A program made the position numbers and the translations under genes. 6,525 nucleotides of DNA, taken from the NCBI GenBank assembly GCA_934155625.1, contig CAKPHD010000053.1, positions 1-6,525 on the forward strand, in the 5' to 3' direction. Positions 1 to 3,513 of this stretch are shown piece after piece. This stretch comes from an uncultured Clostridia bacterium (GTDB taxonomy: Bacteria; Bacillota; Clostridia; TANB77; CAG-508). The notes under the pieces are model-generated. The model was given only the letters and a program-made list of their open reading frames with translations. It was not told the origin of the DNA and did no database searches. Within the stretch, counting starts at the first letter, position 1. The number at the start of each line of letters is the position of its first letter.

Positions 1-176
1 TTTGTAACTGTTAATGGTTGTCTAACAATAACTTTTAAAGTTTCTAAATCGAAAAATTCTTCGATATCTTTTCCGTTTATTGTTATTTTTCCTGTTCCTT
101 CAACTAATCTTACTCTAGCTATTGAACTTTTTCTTCTACCTGTACCCATATATACGATTTTATTTGACTTAGCCAT
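1..176 (-). CDS. rpsI: 30S ribosomal protein S9, 5' part only (gene runs off the left edge)
   Basis: S9 is a component of the small ribosomal subunit; in the known family its C-terminal tail reaches the P-site tRNA. Only the first 58 codons are in the window, so that tail cannot be judged. Reading the minus strand from the ATG at 176-174 gives a protein starting MAKSNKIVYMGTGRRKSS, followed by IARVRLVEGTGKITING and later a TLKVIVRQPLTVT segment. The GTGRRKSS-ARVRL-G-G-I-ING pattern and the QPLTVT segment match the S9 N-terminal domain. A strong SD (aaggaggaa, 193-185) lies 8 nt upstream of the ATG and decides this start over the internal Met10. The gene follows rplM by 23 nt on the same strand, the conserved L13-S9 pair, and no promoter was seen in the gap. 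It is probably cotranscribed with rplM. Confidence 0.97.
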   Translation of the reverse strand, partial: MAKSNKIVYMGTGRRKSSIARVRLVEGTGKITINGKDIEEFFDLETLKVIVRQPLTVT

Positions 177-199
177 TATTATAGTTCCTCCTTAATTAA

Positions 200-634
200 T
201 TAAAAATTCCAAATTTCTGGTTTTTGTGCTTGAAGATTGTGTTCGCTTCCTGCAAAAACTCTTAATTTTTTAGCCATAGCTCTACCTAAAGAATTGTGTG
301 GTAACATTCCTTTTACAGCTAATGTCATAGCTTTTTCTGGGTTTTTAGCAAACATAACTGAAGCTGGAGTTTCTTTCATTCCTCCAATATAACCAGAGTG
401 ATGTCTGTAGATTTTTGAATTCATTTTATTTCCTGTTAATATTGCATCTTTACAATTGATAACGATAACATTATCTCCTGTATCGATATTTGGTGTGAAA
501 GTTGGTTTGTGTTTTCCTCTTAATAATCTAGCAACTTCTGTAGCAACTCTACCTAATGGTTTATTAGCTGCATCAATTATATACCATTTTCTTTCAACTG
601 TTTCTTTTTTTGCACTATATGTAACGTTATTCAT
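200..634 (-). CDS. rplM: 50S ribosomal protein L13
   Basis: L13 is an early-assembling protein of the large ribosomal subunit. The 144-aa product is close to the family length of about 142-147 aa. It shows the typical order: ERKWYIIDAANKPLGRVATE (residues 14-33), LLRGKHKPTFTP (37-48), DTGD (51-54), LTGNK (66-70), and the L13 signature from VKGMLP (107-112) through LGRAM to LRVFAG (124-129), ending in an EHN-AQKPE tail. The reading frame stays open upstream to 769, which would give 189 aa. The extra 45 residues look nothing like L13, have no SD and would overlap the promoter. The ATG at 634-632 is preceded by aggaggg (652-646, 11 nt spacing) and gives the normal N-terminus. It is the first gene of the rplM-rpsI operon. 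Its codon choice includes more C- and T-ending codons than the flippase gene, as expected for high expression. Confidence 0.97.
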   Translation of the reverse strand: MNNVTYSAKKETVERKWYIIDAANKPLGRVATEVARLLRGKHKPTFTPNIDTGDNVIVINCKDAILTGNKMNSKIYRHHSGYIGGMKETPASVMFAKNPEKAMTLAVKGMLPHNSLGRAMAKKLRVFAGSEHNLQAQKPEIWNF

Positions 635-741
635 GGTAATATTTACCCTCCTATTTTTAAATTTAATTTTATTTATATGAAATTTAAATCTAAAACCACC
701 GGGGAGAAGTTTCATATTTAAATCATATTCTAACATAATAC
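635..741 (-). promoter_or_regulatory. 5' leader of rplM, candidate L13 autoregulatory leader
   Basis: From the predicted transcription start near 741 to the rplM ATG there are about 107 nt, long for a simple leader. Read on the minus strand, it contains atatgaaa and, about 28 nt later, tttcatat, able to form an 8-bp stem. The intervening sequence includes cttctccccggtgg, an island of C and G in otherwise AT-rich DNA. The ttctcc within it could pair with the SD ggaggg (four Watson-Crick and two G-U pairs), which would hide the ribosome site. Low-GC Gram-positives are known to carry an L13 leader family ahead of rplM-rpsI. I infer membership from position and structure only and could not compare it with the family consensus. 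Confidence 0.45.
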
Positions 742-747
742 TAATCA

Positions 748-776
748 ATTTTAATACAAAATTAGCCATTTGTCAA
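748..776 (-). promoter_or_regulatory. Sigma-A type promoter of rplM-rpsI
   Basis: On the minus strand there is a perfect TTGACA (776-771), a 17-nt spacer, and TAAAAT (753-748), one mismatch from TATAAT. Transcription would start near 741. It faces the flippase promoter at 795-823, so the intergenic gap holds two back-to-back promoters. Confidence 0.8.
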
Positions 777-794
777 TAAATTTGGCAAAAGTTC

Positions 795-823
795 TTGATA
801 ATTTTAATATTTATAGATATAAT
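795..823 (+). promoter_or_regulatory. Sigma-A type promoter of the flippase gene
   Basis: TTGATA (795-800), a 17-nt spacer and a perfect TATAAT (818-823). The predicted start is near 830, leaving a leader of about 53 nt to the ATG at 883. No spore-specific sigma motif is evident here, so the gene may be expressed during growth. Confidence 0.8.
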
Positions 824-882
824 TACTTAGTATTAGAAATAAAGGGAGAATAAAAAACATAGAATTAGTTATAGGAGGAGTT

Positions 883-2508
883 ATGGCAAAGGAAAAAAAA
901 GCAATAAAAAAGGAAACATTTATGCAAGGTGTTGTAACAATAATGTTTTCGCAAATATTGATTAAGGTTTTAGGTTTAATATATACATTATATTTAACAA
1001 ATAGAGATGGATTTGGAGATGCAGGAAATGCAATTTATGCAAGTGGGTATCAAATATATGCATTATTACTTACTGTATCATCAATAGGAGTACCAAATGC
1101 AATATCCAAATTAGTATCAGAAAGATTAGCTGTTGGAGATAATAAAGGTGCAAATAGAATTTTTAAAGTAGCACTAGTTACATTTGGAACACTTGGAGCA
1201 ATAGGTTCAATGTTATTGTTCTTTGGAGCACATGTAATTGCATATAGTTGGACACAAATTCCAGAATCAGAATTAACATTAGTCGCATTAGCACCGGCAA
1301 TATTTTTTGTATCAATATCATCAGTATTTAGAGGATATTTTAATGGTAGAAGAACATTAAAAATAACTGCTAGAGCACAAACCTTGGAACAAATATTTAA
1401 AACGATATTTACAATAGGAATTGTAGAAATAGTTGCATATGCAACATCAACATCAACAGAAATGATGGCCGCTGGAGCAAATGTAGCAACAACACTTGCA
1501 ACATTCTCAAGTTTTGCATATTTGTTTATGTATTATAGACTAAAGAGAAAAGAAATAGGAAATGAAATTCAAAGTTCAACAAATTATAAATATGAAAATG
1601 TAAAAACAATAGTAAAAAATATTTTAATGGTATCAATTCCATTAACATTAAGTTCAATAATGACTTCATTTAATAAAAATATAGATTCATTCACAGTAAA
1701 GAGAATTTTAAGTGCATATATGCCTGCTGATATAGCAACAAAATTATATGGACAATTAAGTGGCAAAGTAGATACAGTTACAAATTTACCATTAGCTATA
1801 AATATTGCATTTGCAACAGCATTGGTACCAGCAATATCAGCAGCAAAAGCAAAAAATGACAGAGAATCTGCAACAAAAAGAACATCATTTTCACTATTAA
1901 CATCAATGTTGATAGGATTGCCATGTGTTGTTGGAATGATTGTATTTGCACAACCAATATTAAATTTATTATATCCAAATGCAAATGAAGGGGCATTATT
2001 ATTACAATTGATATCAGTATCAGTAATATTCTCAATACTTGATCAAACTATAAATGGAGCATTACAAGGATTTGGAAAAGTAATGGTACCTGCAACAGCA
2101 TTAGGAATAGGATGTTTAGTTAAATTAGTATTAAATATTGTATTGCTAAAAATACCATTTTTCAATGTGTATGGAGCAGCAATTGGCTCAATAGCATGCC
2201 ATGCAGTAGCATTTGCAATAGTATTTAATGTTTTGAAAAAATATGTAAAATTAGATTTACCATTTAATAAATTTGTTATAAAACCAGCTATAGCAACAAC
2301 AATTATGGCAGTATGCTCATATACACTATATTTATTAATGGATAGAATAATATCTGGAAGTTTGGCAACAATAATAGCAATGTTATTTGCAGTAATAATA
2401 TATTTAGCAGCTGTAGTAGCATTAAAAATATATAATAAAGAAGATATATATATGTTGCCAAAAGGCGGAAAAATATATGAAATTCTAGAAAAACTAAAAA
2501 TATATTAA
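883..2508 (+). CDS. MOP-superfamily lipid flippase (SpoVB/YabM/MurJ-like polysaccharide biosynthesis protein)
   Basis: This 541-aa integral membrane protein is likely to flip a lipid-linked sugar precursor across the cytoplasmic membrane, as MurJ does for lipid II; SpoVB is the sporulation paralogue needed for cortex. Hydrophobicity suggests 14 helices, near residues 14-36, 48-70, 93-121, 131-149, 168-188, 195-218, 243-263, 295-320, 338-357, 370-391, 398-422, 428-450, 464-485 and 490-516. Family-like segments are YASGYQIYALLLTVSSIGVP-AISKLVSE (52-80), FRGYFNGRRTL (149-159), NIDSFTVKRIL (266-276) and ALQGFGKVMVPA (393-404). The length fits SpoVB-type proteins. Alanine is almost always GCA, unlike hup. 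SD aggagg (873-878) lies 4 nt before the ATG. The neighbouring hup gene recalls the yabM-mazG-hup order. Family membership is secure. Which paralogue this is (SpoVB, YabM or MurJ) cannot be settled here, so no symbol is given. Confidence 0.9.
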   Translation: MAKEKKAIKKETFMQGVVTIMFSQILIKVLGLIYTLYLTNRDGFGDAGNAIYASGYQIYALLLTVSSIGVPNAISKLVSERLAVGDNKGANRIFKVALVTFGTLGAIGSMLLFFGAHVIAYSWTQIPESELTLVALAPAIFFVSISSVFRGYFNGRRTLKITARAQTLEQIFKTIFTIGIVEIVAYATSTSTEMMAAGANVATTLATFSSFAYLFMYYRLKRKEIGNEIQSSTNYKYENVKTIVKNILMVSIPLTLSSIMTSFNKNIDSFTVKRILSAYMPADIATKLYGQLSGKVDTVTNLPLAINIAFATALVPAISAAKAKNDRESATKRTSFSLLTSMLIGLPCVVGMIVFAQPILNLLYPNANEGALLLQLISVSVIFSILDQTINGALQGFGKVMVPATALGIGCLVKLVLNIVLLKIPFFNVYGAAIGSIACHAVAFAIVFNVLKKYVKLDLPFNKFVIKPAIATTIMAVCSYTLYLLMDRIISGSLATIIAMLFAVIIYLAAVVALKIYNKEDIYMLPKGGKIYEILEKLKIY

Positions 2509-2544
2509 AATTTTCAAAAAAAAGAGGGGATTTTAATATATTTT
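2497..2544 (+). terminator. Long AT-rich stem-loop across the flippase stop codon, probable terminator
   Basis: AAAATATATTAAAAT (2497-2511) and ATTTTAATATATTTT (2530-2544) form a perfect 15-bp inverted repeat. TTTC (2512-2515) can extend it by pairing with GGGG (2526-2529) through one C-G and three G-U pairs, leaving a 10-nt A-rich loop. The 3' arm ends in TATATTTT. The stop codon (2506-2508) lies in the 5' arm, so a terminating ribosome would cover it. The stem is almost all A-U, so its strength as an intrinsic terminator is uncertain. It may instead protect the 3' end or attenuate read-through into hup. Confidence 0.55.
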
Positions 2545-2562
2545 GGAGAATAAGTAAAGGGA

Positions 2563-2598
2563 GTACGGAATATTGCTATTTTCAGCGATATAGAGTAC
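2563..2598 (+). other. Leader hairpin upstream of hup
   Basis: ATATTGCT (2570-2577) pairs with AGCGATAT (2584-2591), 8 bp with one G-U pair and a 6-nt loop. GTAC copies at 2563-2566 and 2595-2598 can add a 4-bp lower stem across a 3x3 internal loop. The two copies belong to a GAGTAC direct repeat (2561-2566 and 2593-2598). It ends 16 nt before the hup SD and lacks a T-run, so it is not a terminator. It could be an mRNA-stabilising or regulatory leader, or a protein-binding site. I could not identify a convincing promoter for hup in 2545-2610. Confidence 0.4.
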
Positions 2599-2629
2599 AT
2601 AGACAAAAATTTATAGGAGGTAATGTATA

Positions 2630-2905
2630 ATGAACAAAGCTGAATTAGTAGCAGCTATCGCTGCAAAAACAGGAGAATCTAAAAAAGCAACAGAAGCAGC
2701 AGTTAATGCATTCACAGAAGTTGTAGCTGAATCATTAAAAGGAGGAGACAAAGTTCAATTAGTTGGATTTGGTTCTTTCGAAGTTAGAAAAAGAGCTGCT
2801 AGAAAAGGTAGAAATCCTCAAACAAAAGAAGAAATAAAAATACCTGCATCTAAAGCTCCAGTATTCAAAGCTGGTAAAGCATTAAAAGATTTAGTAAACG
2901 GATAA
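2630..2905 (+). CDS. hup: DNA-binding protein HU
   Basis: HU is a small nucleoid protein that acts as a dimer, bending and compacting DNA. The 91-aa product is full length. It begins MNKAELVAAIAAKTG. The HU signature is at residues 47-65: GFGSFEVRKRAARKG, then RNPQT with the intercalating proline at Pro63 at the tip of the beta arm. It ends in FKAGKALKDLVN. It is clearly like Bacillus HBsu. SD aggagg (2615-2620) lies 9 nt before the ATG, and the gene ends in tandem stops TAA TAA. GCT and C-ending codons are more frequent than in the flippase gene, consistent with high expression. A flippase gene upstream recalls the yabM-mazG-hup order of Firmicutes, though mazG is absent. It is followed by its own strong terminator. 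Confidence 0.97.
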   Translation: MNKAELVAAIAAKTGESKKATEAAVNAFTEVVAESLKGGDKVQLVGFGSFEVRKRAARKGRNPQTKEEIKIPASKAPVFKAGKALKDLVNG

Positions 2906-2936
2906 TAATTATAAAATAATATAAATATATGATAGA

Positions 2937-2969
2937 AGAAGCTTAGAAGAAATTCTAAGTTTCTTTTTT
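2937..2969 (+). terminator. Rho-independent terminator of hup
   Basis: AGAAGCTTAGAA (2937-2948) and TTCTAAGTTTCT (2953-2964) form a 12-bp stem with one G-U pair. It is closed by a GAAA loop, a stable GNRA tetraloop, and followed by TTTTT (2965-2969). It lies 31 nt after the hup stop. Confidence 0.9.
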
Positions 2970-2981
2970 GTGAAAAATAGT

Positions 2982-3013
2982 AAAATTGCACCGGTTCTCA
3001 TCGGTGCAATTTT
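2982..3013 (+). terminator. Second perfect hairpin, possible back-up or bidirectional terminator
   Basis: AAAATTGCACCG (2982-2993) and CGGTGCAATTTT (3002-3013) form a perfect 12-bp stem with an 8-nt loop (gttctcat). Flanking A and T runs would let it act on either strand, but the 3' T-run is only four long. Its last bases are shared with the -35 box of the next promoter, so it may influence that promoter rather than simply stop hup transcription. Confidence 0.55.
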
Positions 3014-3040
3014 CACATAATTTACAAAACAACATATAAT
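3012..3040 (+). promoter_or_regulatory. Promoter of the small-protein/spoVM mini-operon
   Basis: TTCACA (3012-3017, five of six matches to TTGACA), a 17-nt spacer, and a perfect TATAAT (3035-3040). The -35 box overlaps the 3' end of the hairpin at 2982-3013. The extended sequence CATATAAT (3033-3040) also resembles the sigma-E -10 consensus CATACAAT and fits the sigma-K pattern CATAnnnTA. No good sigma-E -35 was found at the right spacing. A mother-cell sigma factor would make sense for spoVM, so the assignment is open. Confidence 0.6.
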
Positions 3041-3066
3041 ATACTAAAAAACTTGGAGGAATCATA

Positions 3067-3213
3067 ATGAAAATCTTAAAAAAGACTTTAGGAGTATGTT
3101 TAATTGGATTAGGAATAGGAATATTGCTAGTATTATTTTTACCAACACTTGGATGGTTATTTTTAATAGGAATAGTAGTAATATTAGTAGGAATATTATG
3201 GTTGCTCTGCTAA
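3067..3213 (+). CDS. Small hydrophobic membrane protein (48 aa), upstream of spoVM
   Basis: The predicted product starts MKILKKTLGVCLIGLG and is almost entirely hydrophobic after a basic N-terminus (Lys2, Lys5, Lys6). Two membrane helices are likely, about residues 8-25 and 29-47. They are separated by a short LPTLGW turn (25-30), and the chain ends in a cysteine. Small proteins with this 'PxxGW' hairpin layout occur in clostridia as far as I recall, but I know of no assigned function. SD ggagga (3055-3060) lies 6 nt before the ATG, and a promoter lies just upstream. The stop is 15 nt before the spoVM start, with the spoVM SD in that gap, so the two are very likely cotranscribed and may act in the same process. 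Expression signals make it a credible gene. Its role is unknown. Confidence 0.75.
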   Translation: MKILKKTLGVCLIGLGIGILLVLFLPTLGWLFLIGIVVILVGILWLLC

Positions 3214-3228
3214 AAGGAGGAGTTACAT

Positions 3229-3303
3229 ATGACTATTGTTGTAAAAAAAGTTCCTAAATGTTTAAGAGGAATAGTAAAATTATTATTTGGAATAAAAGAT
3301 TAG
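3229..3303 (+). CDS. spoVM: Stage V sporulation protein M homologue (24 aa)
   Basis: In Bacillus, SpoVM is a 26-aa amphipathic helix made in the mother cell. It lies on the convex forespore membrane, senses curvature and anchors the coat ATPase SpoIVA. The peptide here begins MTIVVKKVPKCLRGIVK and ends in FGIKD. Aligned without gaps to the B. subtilis sequence as I remember it, it keeps Pro9 (needed for localisation there), Lys10, Leu12, Gly14, Ile15, Val16, a basic residue at 17 and Gly21. Differences include Cys11 for Phe and Arg13 for Gly. SD ggaggag (3216-3222) lies 6 nt before the ATG. It is second in a mini-operon after the 48-aa membrane protein and is followed by a terminator-like hairpin. 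An ORF this short could be chance, but the register, the SD and the operon position make it convincing. Confidence 0.85.
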   Translation: MTIVVKKVPKCLRGIVKLLFGIKD

Positions 3304-3317
3304 TGAATAAAAAAAGA

Positions 3318-3357
3318 AAAAAAGCACATACCTTAATAGAAAGGTAGGTGTTTTTTT
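3318..3357 (+). terminator. Terminator-like hairpin after spoVM, overlapping the SD of the next gene
   Basis: CACATACCTT (3325-3334) pairs with AAGGTAGGTG (3341-3350), 9 pairs plus one A-G mismatch, with a 6-nt loop. Seven T follow (3351-3357). An A-run at 3318-3323 plus G3324 could pair with the T-run and stabilise the hairpin. The ATG of the next gene starts right after the last T. The only plausible SD for that gene, AGGTG (3346-3350), lies in the 3' arm. The element can therefore stop transcription, hide a ribosome site, or both. Confidence 0.75.
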
Positions 3358-3513
3358 ATGAGTAAAAAACAAAAACAAACACATCCTGAAGTAGGAGAAG
3401 ATGCAACTCAATTTGGAGAGTTCGTATCATCATATTTTGCCTGGGTGCCATTACCAGAACAAAAAGAAAAGGCAGACGAAATGGCAAAAATGACTAAAAA
3501 GGAGAAAAAATAA
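3358..3513 (+). CDS. Unrecognised 51-aa protein, translationally coupled to clpC
   Basis: The product begins MSKKQKQTHPEVGEDATQFG, continues with a short aromatic stretch EFVSSYFAWVPLP (21-33), and ends in a charged tail with KMTKKEKK at the C-terminus. It has 10 lysines, no membrane helix, no signal peptide and no cysteine. I do not recognise the family. The start is fixed because an in-frame stop at 3337-3339 leaves no other ATG upstream. The SD AGGTG (3346-3350, 7 nt spacing) is part of the terminator-like hairpin. The stop TAA (3511-3513) shares its last base with the clpC ATG, and the clpC SD lies within this coding sequence. That arrangement supports a real gene coupled to clpC. It occupies the position where mcsA/mcsB often lie, but shows no similarity to them. 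It could be a ClpC adaptor or regulator, which is inference from position only. Confidence 0.65.
   Translation: MSKKQKQTHPEVGEDATQFGEFVSSYFAWVPLPEQKEKADEMAKMTKKEKK

Noticed and set aside
456..680. 74-codon plus-strand ORF inside rplM and its leader
   Set aside because: It is antisense to a clearly conserved ribosomal gene and has no SD or family resemblance. The hydrophobic translation is a by-product of antisense AT-rich coding DNA.
635..769. Extension of L13 by 45 residues to an upstream ATG at 769
   Set aside because: The added residues do not resemble L13, there is no SD at 769, and the extension overlaps the TTGACA/TAAAAT promoter. The ATG at 634 has an SD and gives the normal family length.
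1584..2035. Minus-strand ORFs within the flippase gene
   Set aside because: They are shadows of a well-conserved membrane protein gene, with repetitive Leu/Ile composition and no ribosome sites.
2573..2601. Promoter TTGCTA-17-TACATA for hup
   Set aside because: The -10 matches only three of six positions, and the -35 lies in the hairpin arm, so it was too weak to list.
2982..3013. Part of a CRISPR array or transposon end
   Set aside because: There is a single inverted repeat with no direct repeats, spacers or target-site duplication. It fits a terminator or operator better.
3213..3512. CtsR or CIRCE heat-shock operator upstream of clpC
   Set aside because: I searched for the CtsR heptad repeat (AGTCAAA-type tandem copies) and the TTAGCACTC/GAGTGCTAA repeat and saw neither.
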